Positions 11,800 to 22,870 of a stretch of DNA of 64,000 nt are shown piece after piece (within the stretch, counting starts at the first letter, position 1; each line of letters begins with the position of its first letter). Position numbers and translations under genes: made by a program. The stretch is from Phialocephala subalpina (lineage: Eukaryota; Ascomycota; Leotiomycetes; Helotiales; Mollisiaceae): the NCBI GenBank assembly GCA_900073065.1, contig FJOG01000014.1, forward strand, positions 608,803 through 672,802. Direction: 5' to 3'. The notes under the pieces are model-generated. The model worked only from the letters and a program-made list of their open reading frames with translations. It was not told where the DNA came from and made no database searches.

Positions 11800-12098
11800 G
11801 ATTGCTGGTAGACGTCAGTATTGTTTGCGAGAGGTGTGAGAATTCGAATGGATGGGAGAAGGCGCGTACCGGTTTATTGCGATAACGGGTGCTGTGGGTT
11901 AGAAGAGGTGGTTTGTCGCCGTGAATGGAATCCGTTCTACATTTTCAAAATCGGTGGTGCGGGCTTGAGCTAAGCGAACGCCCCACTCGATTTGAGATCA
12001 CGTGCATGGACATACGTTCCTCCGCGATCCGAGCTTCAAGCCAATGATTGACCGTCACCAATTGCAACTTACTTCACCAGCTCGCAATGTAACATACA

Positions 12099-12962
12099 AT
12101 GTCCTCCTCACCGAAGACAAAAGCCAAACAACTCCGCGAACCCCCTCCATCCCTCTTCCTCGGTCCCCCCTCCCAAAATGCCTCCCACGTTTCCCTCCCC
12201 GGCGTCGCGCCCGTCGCAGCACCAAATACCTCTCTAAATCCCTCTCGAGCACCCCTCATACGGCAGCGCTCCCAGCTAGGCCCACAACTTGGAATATCAC
12301 CTCGAAGCACAGATGGCCCTGCGTCAGAAACTGCTTCAGTAAATGTAGCAAGAGCTCTACCAAGACCACATCATGATTCCGAAGGCAAGAAACAGGCTGA
12401 TAGGACGGATGCGCTGTGGGCTGAGATGCAGAGTACGTTGGAAGAGGTGGAGTTGAGTGCTGTGTCTGGGACGCATGTTTTTGGACAAGAGCATGCGAGG
12501 GCGTTGGAGGGATTGAGGACGGCGCAGATTGAGTTGGCGCAGGCGTGGGCGAGGAGTGAGGCGGATGATGTGGTTGATAGTACGGATAAGGAGAGTAAAG
12601 TGGTGAGTGGGAGTAGAGGGCTAGGTGCTGTGGGAAGTGAGGGGAGGAGTATGTTGGATACGGTCGTTGGGGGGAGTACGGTTGCTAGTGGGAGTGGGAG
12701 GCCGGGCAGTAGTGGGAATGCTGGAGGGACGTTGGGCACTGAGGTTATGGGGCAGGAGTTGGAGGAGGAGACGCAGGCGGATATATTGTTGGCGAGGAAG
12801 AGGAGGGAGGCGAATGACAAGTATTTCCAGAGGGTTAATGAGGGGGTGTTAGATGTCGTTGCTAAGTTAGAAGAGGTAGCTAGCGCTATGAAGGCTGTGG
12901 AGCAGGAAAGCAGAGACATCTGGGGAGAGAGCGAGAGCGCGAGGACAAGCTATCATGAATGA
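12099..12962 (+). CDS. Coiled-coil protein of unknown function, possibly DUF5315-like
   Basis: The single exon encodes 287 residues. The N-terminal third is Pro/Ser-rich and disordered (LREPPPSLFLGPP, HVSLPG). A helical region follows (LWAEMQSTLEEVELSAVSGT, FGQEHARALEGLR), then a Gly/Ser-rich linker of about 70 residues and a C-terminal helix (LARKRREANDKYFQRVNEGV) ending in an acidic coiled coil. The SLPG-containing start reminds me of the fungal DUF5315 family, but I cannot confirm this. No signal peptide or membrane span is present. From about 12400 to the stop the coding strand becomes strikingly G-rich and C-poor while the first 300 bp are C-rich. The minus-strand ORF at 12371-12919 is a by-product of that bias. 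Confidence 0.72.
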   Translation: MSSSPKTKAKQLREPPPSLFLGPPSQNASHVSLPGVAPVAAPNTSLNPSRAPLIRQRSQLGPQLGISPRSTDGPASETASVNVARALPRPHHDSEGKKQADRTDALWAEMQSTLEEVELSAVSGTHVFGQEHARALEGLRTAQIELAQAWARSEADDVVDSTDKESKVVSGSRGLGAVGSEGRSMLDTVVGGSTVASGSGRPGSSGNAGGTLGTEVMGQELEEETQADILLARKRREANDKYFQRVNEGVLDVVAKLEEVASAMKAVEQESRDIWGESESARTSYHE

Positions 12963-13170
12963 TTTGGGCAAATTTTGGCAGCATAGCGATGGCGTTGGAC
13001 GGAACGGGGGGTGGTCGAGGCTTAAAGCTTCCCATTGTATGGTATCTCGTAGAAGCAGGCACGCTTCATCATGTAATGCAATTACTCCTCCCACACTGCC
13101 CGTATGTTCAATCGTGACAAGTGTCTGATATCCCCCATGCCCAGAACGCCAGCGTAATATCCCAGTTCCA

Positions 13171-13563
13171 TTATACTATCAATAAACGGACCTATATAGA
13201 TTAGCTTGTGTCTTTCCCTGCAGAAAGACACCACATACCGCAAAGATTATACAGCACACACTGATATACGGACTCAGCCTTTCTCCCACCCGCGCGCATT
13301 TCCATAGAGGTCCCCAGAGTGGTCTGTTGTAGCATCAGCATCAGCCTCGAGTCTGCAGATGGAAGGGTAGGTGGCGTACGATTCTTTTTTCCTATCCATA
13401 ACGGCTGGGAAGAGTTGGTGGCAGTAGGCACACGTGCAGATGAGAAGCAGCAGTACCAGCAATGCTGACTGGAAGTTGAAGAGAGCAGTCTGTAAAGTGA
13501 ATCAGCGACGGAACTAGTGGGGATCACAAACAATTCTGCTGAATATGCCCACTCCCTTACCAT
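13171..13563 (-). CDS. ksh1: Protein kish (TMEM167/KSH1), early secretory pathway
   Basis: Four exons on the minus strand: 13563-13561 (only the ATG), 13489-13380, 13323-13239 and 13191-13171. They give 72 residues, the standard kish length. The protein starts MTALFNFQSALLVLLLLICT (first membrane segment), then DRKKE, then LWKCARVGERLSPYISVCC (the conserved WKCARIGER-SPY motif running into the second membrane segment) and ends IFAVRLLIV. All three introns have good sites (GTAAGG/ACAG, GTACGC/ACAG, GTATGT/ATAG) and every phase closes. Family knowledge: a small Golgi/ER membrane protein needed for secretion. The gene is easily missed because no single frame is long. It is divergent from the small ORF and TAF13 to its right, with only about 125 bp between start codons. 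Confidence 0.93.
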
Positions 13564-13687
13564 CTTGGAATTTCTTTGCAACTGTTGCAAGATTCTTGAA
13601 GAACCGAAGTCCAGGAAACTTGTCCTCGTCCGCAGCTACTCGATCAATCAACCGGACCGGGCATATGATTTACCGTAGCAGCCTGAA

Positions 13688-14039
13688 ATGGCGCTAAAAT
13701 CCGCTCTCCGCCGAGGCGATGTTCGCGCTCCGCGCAAGGTTGTCAAGTTCGCGGCGGAGTCCAAGAAGCCGCTGAATCTCAAAAAGAAGCTGTTGAGTCT
13801 GTGTGGCATTGGATTCAAAGGTAAGTAATGAATCTTTCACAACCCATTTGTCTAGTGGCATAGCATCATCGTGGATATTGATGGGAACATACGCTCTACG
13901 AACATTGTGTTACGGCTATCCCTCGACCTTGCCCGCGCCATCAAACAACACTTCCCTTTGACAACGCTGACATTGACACTCTGCAGGACGCGCAGCAATT
14001 CGTAGAGCAATTCGCAGAGAGTGCTTTGAAGATTATTGA
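13688..14039 (+). CDS. Spliced 61-codon small ORF upstream of TAF13 (uORF or small basic protein)
   Basis: Exons 13688-13820 and 13987-14039 give 61 residues, rich in Lys and Arg: it begins MALKSALRRGDVRAPRKVVK and ends RAIRRECFEDY. The intron (GTAAGT...CTCTGCAG, 166 bp) has good sites. The stop lies 5 bp before the TAF13 start codon and no splice choice fuses it in frame with TAF13. It could be a spliced upstream ORF in the TAF13 leader, a separate small protein made from a bicistronic message, or chance. I do not recognise a family. Confidence 0.4.
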
Positions 14040-14044
14040 CGAAG

Positions 14045-14559
14045 ATGGAGCCCCGTGCCAGAGTTGGACGCAACCGCGGTCAACAGAACTTCTCTGACCT
14101 CGAACGCAAGTACCCTACTCTATTGCCCCAGACTCTCACTAACTATCCACAGTTCAACACTTCCTCTACGCACATGGAGATACACACAACTCTCTCGAGC
14201 CAACCAAACGAGTCCTCGATGAACTAATTACCGATTTCATCACTGAGATGTGCTTCGAAGCGCATCGTTCCGCATCCCTCCAGAACCGACAGAAGATCAA
14301 ACTAGACGATATCAAGTTCGCATGCCGCAAGAATCCTATGTACCTTGGCAAGATCGAAGAGGTTTCCCAGAAGAAGGTCGAGATCGAAGCTGCAAGGAAG
14401 CTGCTTGACCAGAACGATGACAAGATTACAAAGTCGAATGTGAAGGCCTTGGAGGAGGAGCCTCTTGGTGATGCGGATGATGATATGGATCTGGATACGA
14501 AGTCTATTGGTTCCAGAAGAACTACTACTGGTCTGCGGGAACAACTTGAGAAGCGTTAG
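14045..14559 (+). CDS. taf13: TFIID subunit 13 (TAF13), histone-fold protein
   Basis: Exons 14045-14105 and 14153-14559 give 155 residues. After the start MEPRARVGRNRGQQNFSDLE the intron joins to LQHFLYAHGDTHNSLEPTKR, VLDELITDFITEMCFEAHR and KIKLDDIKFACRKNPMYLGK. This is the TAF13/Spt3-type histone fold (TFIID-18 kDa). The C-terminus adds an acidic tail (DADDDMDLD). Only a GC-AG intron (GCAAGT at 14106, CCACAG at 14147-14152, 47 bp) gives a continuous frame. TAF13 pairs with TAF11 in TFIID at RNA polymerase II promoters. Confidence 0.9.
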
Positions 14560-15819
14560 AGCGAGACTCTCACCGACGATAGGTTGAGAAGGAGCAGCAC
14601 CGCTGTTGCGAGGGCGCTTCTTGGTTTCCTTTCTGCGCTGAAAAACTTGGAAGTTACCAAACGACGGAATCTTCGATTTTCAGGCAGATGCCTATAGACG
14701 GCGGACTTCTCACGCAACGATTCCCCCATTGCTCTTCGGTCGGTTCGAGCCACATCTCGCGAGGATTCTTCAGTCATTCAGACCCGTCTCAGACATCGCC
14801 TACTCCTCAATCGACATTCTGGACAATCTGCGAGCACGTATATTGAGCGATCCACTTTCACGAACATAACCTTCGCATGGCTTTTTTTTACTTTGATTTG
14901 CATTTCAAGGGCGTCGGGGGAGAAGCATTGGAAAGGAGTTATTGCACAAAACCAGCACGATACCCGGCTACTTCGAGCTACTTCGATGCATATCTGCATA
15001 GAGACGAAACTCGAACAAAATGAATACAGCTTTCCTATCTATCTCGACCTACTGTGAAGTGATGAGGCTATGGAGAAGCACTATTACCCCGCGTCCAGAC
15101 CCCCAAGCTATAAGATGTAACCAAATACTGACAGCAACTTTACATGTTTCTAGGCATTATTGAGAGAGAGCACGCGACAGCAGAAACAGCGACTTCGGAG
15201 GAAGTCTGGCCCGTTCTGCATCCTTTGTTTCAATCCTGCATATGTTGTAGCCAATACACGCCGTTCACGACCCCTCCTCAGCAATCCCCTGCAGGAGCCG
15301 TCCCGCCGCATTCGAAGTCTGGATTGATTACAACCAATTGTTCGAGTTGGTTTGGATGATGGTTCATGACATTTTAAGTTCATGAGTTCTTCATATTGCT
15401 TTTGCAGACATCACTCACTCTCACAAATTCCAAGTGGAGTTCAGAATCTCTGGATGAGGCTATGGTAACTTTTCCTACTGTGTTTGGTTCAGTTTGCAGA
15501 GTGGTATTGCAGCCGGCCAAAGCCCAAGGCTGGCCGGACCTATACCAACAACGTCTTGGTCCAGCTTCAAATGCCCCACTCCCCGCTGCACGATTTGCTA
15601 ATTTGCATCCCCCCATTTTCTATTTCACCCCAGAAGGCCGCACCTCACTTTCTTTGCACAGCACGCCAGATTCGAGGCTGGGATTTCATTTCTATACACA
15701 TCGTTGGAGCATATACTTTTGTTGCCTTTTGTTACACAGTACATAGATGTACGTGTCTGTCTTTCCATCTCATCTATAGACCAAACATAAATTGCTTGCT
15801 GTTCCTGCAATGAATCCAA
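14560..15819. other. Intergenic 1.26 kb
   Basis: This holds the 3' flank of TAF13 and the promoter of the transporter gene. Short ORFs on both strands share no codon or motif signal. The last 250 bp become pyrimidine-rich, as expected near a fungal transcription start. No RNA gene or repeat was recognised. Confidence 0.5.
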
Positions 15820-17467
15820 GTGATTATGTCACAATACAACCAGCTCCCCCAGACGACATCTACAACAAAAGTCAACCTCGAAGATGAAGATATTTTAGAG
15901 TCTCTCCAAAACATCCCAAGCAATTTTGACATTGCTCTTAATGGCGGCACGAATCGAACCTTCCTTTCACCGAATCCGCAGAAAACAGCTGAAGCGTCAT
16001 TACTTGATCCGGAAGCTTTCAGGCGATTATCAATAAGTACCATATCATCTTACGGCCGAGGCAGGAGTGTTTCTCCTTATCCGAATCATCCAGGAAATGG
16101 ACAACCGAAGACATGGGGGAATTCAATCAAGAGATTCTGGGAGCAGAACCAAGGGTTATTCCTTGTGGCATCCTCGCAGCTGTTCGGTGCACTGATGAAC
16201 GTTACCACGAGGCTGCTTGAGCTGGAAGGAGAGGGAATGCACCCTTTCCAGATCTTGTTCGTCAGGCAGGGTCTAACTGTTATCTTGTGTACGGCATGGA
16301 TGTGGCGGATGCAGGTTCCTGGATTCCCGCTTGGAAAGAAGGAGATCAGAGGGCTGTTGGTTGCGAGAAGTGTTACGGGGTTCTTTGGAATTTTTGGGAT
16401 GTACTGTGAGTTGCCCCTTCTCCCTAACCTTCACTGGTTGGGACCATCAACCAAAGAATGAGCAACGAGAAGAACGCGAGCTGACAATGATAGATTCCCT
16501 ACAATATCTCCCCGTCGCCGATGCAGTTGTTATCACCTTCTTGGCACCCTCAGTAGCAAGCTACGGGTGCTACCTCTTCCTCAAGGAACCCTTCCCCAGA
16601 TCCGCCCAATATGCCTCCCTCATCTCTCTCCTCGGCGTCGTGATGATCGCCCGCCCAACCAGCTTCTTCACTTCATCACCACCTCCTACAACAGAAACAA
16701 TATCTGGCAACACAACAAAATCAGCAGTCGAATCTTCATTCCCGGTTCCAACTTCGGGTCAGAGATTGAGCGCAGTGATTGTCGCTATGATTGGTGTCTT
16801 AGGTTCAGCGGGAGCGTTTACGAGTATTCGTTGGATCGGCAACCGAGCCCATCCTCTGCTGTCGGTGAATTATTTCTCGGTATACTGTACCTTGATCTCG
16901 ATCGTTGCTCTGTCGGTCTCAAGACCATTAGGCATCTCGGACCTACATTTCAAGTTACCTGCCGATGGAAGACAATGGCTCTTCCTAATCTTCCTCGGCC
17001 TCTGCGGTTTCATTATGCAGTTCTTATTGACGAAGGGGTTGGTACATAACGGGAGAGGGGGTGGTGCCAGGGCGACAAATATGATATATACTAATATGCT
17101 GTTTGCGTTGGCTCTTGACCGATGGGTATTTGGCATCTCGCCCGGGTGGTGGAGTCTGGGCGGTTCGGGTCTTATTTTGGGGAGTGCAGTGTACGTTGGG
17201 ATGAATAAGGAAAGGAGTGAGGATGAGGAGATGGTGGGAAGAGTAGTTAGTGGGGGTGGGGAGGAGGAAGAGTTAGCTTTGGGTAATATGGGTGGGGGAC
17301 GGCGGCGGAGCTCGAGAGGTGAGGAGGGTGCAGAGGCGGAAGAGATGCATCTTCTTGGTGGAACAGAGACGTCTAGAGAGGAAGAGGAAGTTCAGCAGGA
17401 CCAGCAAATTGCAGACTCTGAGGAGGATCGCGGGCGAGATGAGGCTGACGGTGTCGTGGGGAGATGA
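15820..17467 (+). CDS. EamA/DMT-superfamily multispan transporter
   Basis: Exons 15820-16405 and 16494-17467 give 519 residues; the 88-bp intron (GTGAGT...ATAG) restores GMYYSLQYLPVADAVVITFL. A cytoplasmic N-tail of about 105 residues precedes two EamA-type halves. The first runs from QGLFLVASSQLFGALMNVTT through FVRQGLTVILC to ADAVVITFLAPSVA. The second runs from AVIVAMIGVLGSAGAFTSIR through LLSVNYFSVYCTLIS and LIFLGLCGFIMQFLLTKGL to SLGGSGLILGSAVYVGMN. That makes about ten membrane segments. The C-tail of about 100 residues is Glu-rich. It resembles the SLC35G/YMR253C-like group of drug/metabolite transporters whose substrates are unknown. ATG at 15826 is an alternative start. Confidence 0.87.
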
Positions 17468-20113
17468 GCGATTTTTGGGGCCTCCGCGGTCCCGTGTGTG
17501 GGTCTGAAAATGTTGATGATTTTGGGATACTCGGTGTCATGTTGGAGGATGCGGCATATTCGGCATTGGATTGGGTAATTGGTGGGAGGGACGGAAAGGT
17601 TTTCGAATTTCGGTGTTTGGGGGTTCATAGGATCACAGGACAGCCGCCATTGCCGGTGTTGGACATAGAAATTGCATACATACCACACATAAGCTAGGAA
17701 TAGATGGTCCATTTTCAATTCATTGGTAATCATCGCTTCCAATCGCCCAGCCTGGCCTGGAGAATCGAGAAGGTTGGGCTGGGCTGAGATACATTCGATT
17801 TGGCGTTACTGTTCAAGCCAACGAAATTCTTTCCCTCAGAGAAATAGGCAATGAATGGCCTAGCCAAGCAAGGCTAGGAGATTGAAAATATTGTGAACAA
17901 TTGCGCTTGTAGTTGAATGGAGGCAATACTCTGGCCCGTCTTGACTGGAAGCTTGGCAGAAGTGCTTTTTTTCTTCTTCTCACGATGTAGAGTAAAGGCA
18001 GGAACAAAATACTCTCAGCGGCTGGGCGAGATTTGAGAATGTTGCCCTAGGTTGCTTGAGGGCATCCTATGGCCCAAATCGAGTAAAGCTTGCATGAAGA
18101 TGCCCGTTGTTTCTCATGGTGGCCGCTGAAGAGGAGTGAGTTTGTAGATCAGCTCTACACTTCCGAAATATATCGCTCTCACTAGCAGGGCGAAATCCAA
18201 AATTATGGGCACAATATTCACGAACTCTACGAGAAATCTGCTCCACGGCTGATCCCTTTGATGCGTGGGTGATGCGGAAGCCATGAAAATCAAGTAGTAG
18301 CTCTGCCTCCCAAGCGCGTGACTCTTGGCAGCTTGGAACGTGATACTCATTTCTGCACTGATCTTGAGACCCGTACACCAGCTAAGACTTTGAATCGTCT
18401 CCTGAGGGCTGGGATATCGACAGAGCTGGTTGAGAATGACTTCCAACTCTGAGAAGTTAGCCTAAACAGGGCAAGGTCTAAGAGTCTTCCCGGGCTGCGA
18501 TTATGGTAGCGCCGACGTAGACATGCAAGAAAAGCCCGCTATTGTCCCAAAGTCGAAAGGAGAATGAAAGACTTTCGTTACACATCTACATCTTCGTAGC
18601 GTCCTCCTGAGTCTCTAGTCTCCTCAACCTAAGATACTTTTGGCTTGACTCCTAGGATCTGCTCAGGTTGAGATTACCGTAGGGCGGACGTAGAAATGCA
18701 ACGAAAACCTCTCATTGTCCTTTTGACTTTGGGACAATGATCAAATTTCGTTGCATATCTTAGGTTTCGAGTAACTTTCTCAGGAGCTTGTAATGCCATA
18801 GCCTAGCTGATTTTTGCCTAACTCCTTAAGGCTGCTCTTCCTCCGTCTAGTGAATGTCCCAAAATCTCTTGGGCAACAACAATTTTCGTTGCACATCTCA
18901 CATTGACGAGAGGTTGGCGCAAACTCATTTTGGCTTAGCTCCTCAATGAATTTTCAGGAGTCTTTGGATATGATAAGAGGAGGCTGTTTAAGGTAGGTCT
19001 ACTGAGACAGCATCATTATTGATGCATGCATTTGCTAGCGTGCATGACTGATGAGCAGCTTGCATGGCTTTGAGATGGAGTACGTAGAAAGTTGCTCTGA
19101 TGGAGGAGCCTGATGTGTGAATACTAGGTTCGACGACAGTTTGGAACGAATGTGTTCGGAGAAGGTACAGACAACGCAAGGAAGTAAGACCATCTTGGGC
19201 TGCAGCACCTTCCAATATTCGTCAGTTTCCCTGTGATCGTTTGAGCTCATCCATTCTCATTCAAGCACAAATGTCCACCAAAAGACTAGGTTCAGACGAC
19301 AAAGCAGCAGAACTTGAGAGCAACCCCATCTTGACAACAAACACATCTCATTCATCTATAAGCGAGAAAGTAACGATAAGCGGAAGGAAATTTTCAATAA
19401 CTAAAGCTAAGCAAATACTACTCAGAAGAGGCTCTGGTCTGCCATGCCAATATCATCTTCGATGAGGATTGCTCGTGTGATAATTGAATTGAGGTAGACG
19501 AATACATGTTCCTTTTCAGAGAGATTTTGTTAATGTGTGAAGGCCAGTTGCAATATAAATACCCCCAGAGGCGGAATTAGAAGGCAGAAATCTGTGGGTA
19601 ACACCGCTAGTTTCAAGGAGACTCAGTGAATGAGACGATATTTCACTCTGTAGGATATCAAAAGCAACGTTATTTGCTTGTAAGGAGGTTCATTCGTCTC
19701 CTGTAACGGCTTCGACAATGCTCCTGAAAGGTGAAAGAAGGCTTCAATACCTGGAAGGAGCTGGTGTTACCTAGAGTATTGAGAATTCTAGCACATGTCA
19801 GAGCTGTGTGCTCGGGGTTGAGAATTGTTGAGTTTGGATTGTTTTCATGACTAGGTATTCGCAGCATCAAGGATGCTTTGGCACATGAACGCACCACCCC
19901 GCACTGCTTCATCTTGGATGGGCTGCAGTTATCGCATTCCCTGTTTTTTCGTGATCGAAGCCCTTCGAGACCTGGAAGACGCTCGAAAAAAAGGAAGAAA
20001 TCTGATCGCATAATTTGAAAGGAAGGGTCCTTTGCTGTTGATGGATGCATTGGCTCCCCTGCAGTCACCTTGGATGCTCAGGAGAATGAAGATGACTCCA
20101 ATATCTCAACACA
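17468..20113. other. Gene-poor stretch 2.6 kb
   Basis: No gene can be supported. Overlapping minus-strand ORFs at 18067-18446 (110 and 103 residues in two frames) do not splice into anything recognisable. Three diverged copies of a hairpin-containing repeat lie at about 18480-18970 (listed separately). Confidence 0.5.
18480..18970. repeat. Three degenerate hairpin-bearing repeat units of about 170 bp
   Basis: Three successive blocks share ordered motifs. These are a GATTA-x-GTAG-x-GACGTAGA-ATGCAA start (units 1 and 2), TGTCC-centred inverted repeats, TTTCGTT(G/A)CACAT, and a pyrimidine-rich CTNACTCCT(A/T) segment. In unit 2 the arms ATGCAACGAAA...TCATTGTCC (from about 18695) and GGACAATGA...TTTCGTTGCAT (to about 18757) pair to a stem of about 25 bp with a short loop. 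Units 1 and 3 keep traces of the same stem. No coding frame is conserved among the copies. Confidence 0.55.
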
Positions 20114-20601
20114 ATGGCAACACTCGCAACTATCATCAGGACAATCGCCCAGCTTCTATGCTTTTTGACACATGCCACATCCTTCATCTTACACGATGTG
20201 AAAATTGTTGAGATTCAAAATGTTGATGTCCATCACACTGGTGCTGCATTGCAGAAGGTAAGTGGCGAATGAGAACTCTCCCCTCACACACCGAGCCAAC
20301 CTTCAAACGCCACACCCCGCGGCGCAAAAAGCAATCAATCGGACTTCTCCCGCAAAATGTGCAGCACTGCCTCCGGACTCGGCTTCAAGGCGATTTTTAT
20401 ATCGAAATGAATGGATGCAAACAGTCAATAAAAGCGGTGGCAAAGCTTGCTGCATGCATTCGATTCTCGAATGTTCGAAATGATGGAGGTGAATGTCCGT
20501 TTTCGCCACTGCATATGGACACCGCGAAATGTGTTGAGTCAGGCCCCGAGTCAGTGGTGGGCGGAGAGGTAGTCGTAATACTGTGTGTGGTCTTGAGATA
20601 A
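20114..20601 (+). CDS. Candidate small secreted Cys-containing protein (unknown family)
   Basis: Exons 20114-20257 and 20365-20601 give 126 residues; the 107-bp intron has a GTAAGT donor and a TGTGCAG acceptor, and the phase is 0 on both sides. The N-terminus MATLATIIRTIAQLLCFLTH looks like a signal peptide cleaved near ATSF. The mature part includes DFYIEMNGCKQSIKAVAKL, ACIRFSNV, GGECPFSPLH and DTAKC, giving five or six spaced cysteines. The last about 20 residues are hydrophobic and might instead belong to a further intron. I do not recognise the family. The gene-poor setting and small secreted Cys-bearing design resemble fungal effector candidates, but expression is not shown. Confidence 0.42.
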
Positions 20602-22870
20602 ATAAGTTCACCCCTGGGGGTTTGAGGTCAGCCTCACCAAGGGTAGATGGCCAATACGAGAGGCAGAATTGGCGTAATTGTGGGGTAGATAGTGCGAGAA
20701 GCAGATGCTTGGAGTGGACTTATTTATCCAAACACCACAGTATTGCGCGTTTGATCAGCTCATGTCGGTGCCGGACTACATTGGTGTCTTTCGACTTTCG
20801 ACTTCGAAGCCCTGAGATATCGATAGGCTTAGCGTTTGCAGTAGAGAGCCGCAGAGAGGCCTTGCCGTAACGTTGGCTGCGGGCCAAGAGGCGAGGACGT
20901 CGTCGTTCTACTGCACCTGCACCTGCTTGCCGTATGTATGCAACGCAATGTATTGACAATATTCAAGGCGTCGTGGTGAGAAGCCTTGTGGTGTCCATAG
21001 GCTTTCATTGATTCTGAAGCAGTTGTTGAAGTCCATGCACAGAGGAGGGTGTCTGTAGCTGATTATCCATAGGTGACAAAGTGGCCGTCCACATTGAATT
21101 CGAGGCAACTCTTGCAGCTGAGCTATGCAGATAGATATCTGCTCTCACCGGTAAGCCTCATATCTAGATCGAGAAGGGGAGGAGAAGGCGAAGACGAGTT
21201 CGCCTTCACTTAGCTCTTGCTGTCATAGGACAACAACGTTACTCAAGTCGACAACAAGACTTGACTCATGCCAGCCACCTGTTCAAAACCATACCTCAGA
21301 AGAAGCTTCAAAAGGAGGCTGCAGCGCAAAAGCTTTCTCGACTCGTGAAAATTTGCTGTGGAGACAACGGTGTTCCAAGAAGTCCTTGCAGAAGATTGCC
21401 GTAATGCTGGCCGAGAGGACCCAGAATCGGAAGACTCGGGGTGAGCAGATTCACCGCCTCATTCATCTGGAAGTACTGGACATGCAGCAGGGAGCGACCT
21501 GTTGATCTGGTATCTTCGGGGTATATCCTTGGTTGTTCGCCGAATACTGAACGACAACTCAACGGTCCTGCAGAATTTAAGCATGAGATCGCAACCAGCT
21601 AAAATCAAATGAAGAAGTCTATGCGAACCCAAACCAAGTCGAGTGACAAAGGTATGATAGACTCAACATGGTAACCTTGTGTCAACTGTCTGTAGATCTT
21701 CGAACTCAGGGCTTCGAATCTTCTAATACGAGGGTCGACTCCAGGGATTCGTGACGTCGCTAAATGTTTGACTTTGTGACTTCAGACTGTGCTCTGGACA
21801 AGAACTTGGAAACTTGCTTCTAGTGAGGCTGAGGAATTCCAAGATCTGCAAAATCATTCGCTCGAGGTCCTTGCGGGCTTGCCGCCTATCCCCGTCCGAT
21901 GTCGAGAAGTTGTCGGGTTGTATCACGTGGGCAAACCTAAACTGGTTTCAGACTGCATCCAAGTTTGGCCAACCTCGTCCGCCTCATTTGCGAAACGATA
22001 TGCGTCAATGAGGTAGCACTTGATACAATTGGGCTCACTAAAGCAATCAATGGTCTCAGTCCCAGCACCACTATTGGCATGATGGACATCATGCCGCTCC
22101 AGCCAGATGCCCAAAGCCAATACAGATTTCGTTCTTTTCGACACTGTCAATTCGATGTTTCAACACCAAACTTTTGGTCGGCGATTGGCTTGTGAGATGT
22201 GATCCGTTTGCGGCTCTATTGCTCTCCTCCATTTCACGGACGGGAACCGTGTGCAAGGCAGCACAAACCGGGCGCCTGGATGCCGTGGGCCGTTTCGAGG
22301 GCTTCAAAGGGCCTGTGAGAAGTGAGGGGTTTGTTTGATGAGCTACAGTGGTACGGAAATCCCGAAGCAGCTCCCATTTTATATTGCTCAACGCGAGGAG
22401 GGACCGAGAGTCAGAAATCGATCTTGGGATTCGACTCTCCAAGATCGATGTTCCAGATAAGCGGGATCAATGCGAATTGCAGTTCCTCATGGCGTCACGA
22501 TGGGGCTGAAATCCCACGAGTCGGTGACTGTAATCTTGGACAAACATGCCCGAAAGCGTCCTTGTGGATGCGGGTGTAATCTTGAGAAGGAATATCGTGA
22601 GGGAGAGAGAGCAAAGCTGGGGCCTTCGCCCGACCAGCGTGCGGTGTTCAGACTCAGAAGCTGTGGTGGTCGAGTCTCGTAATCATGCATTCCAAGGGAT
22701 CTTGCATTGCGAGCGTGTAGATGCAGAACGCACCGGTCGCGAAGATTGACTCTTTCTGTGAGAGGGCGAAGTCCAGTTGGTCTGGCAGCAGTGATCTTCC
22801 TTTCCAAGGCGAGAGGGTGTATGGGCACAAGATGAGAGTCGTAAGAATCAGGGAAGGACGTTGATAGACT
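20602..22870. other. Gene-poor stretch 2.3 kb
   Basis: Several ORFs of 65-115 residues overlap on both strands (for example minus 20908-21108, minus 21308-21562, and plus and minus around 21.8-22.2 kb). None has a recognisable domain and splice sites do not link them. Some may be eroded remnants of small genes. Confidence 0.45.

Noticed and set aside
12371..12919. 182-residue minus-strand ORF
   Set aside because: Shadow of the G-rich half of the coiled-coil gene; low-complexity Leu/Pro/Ser peptide.
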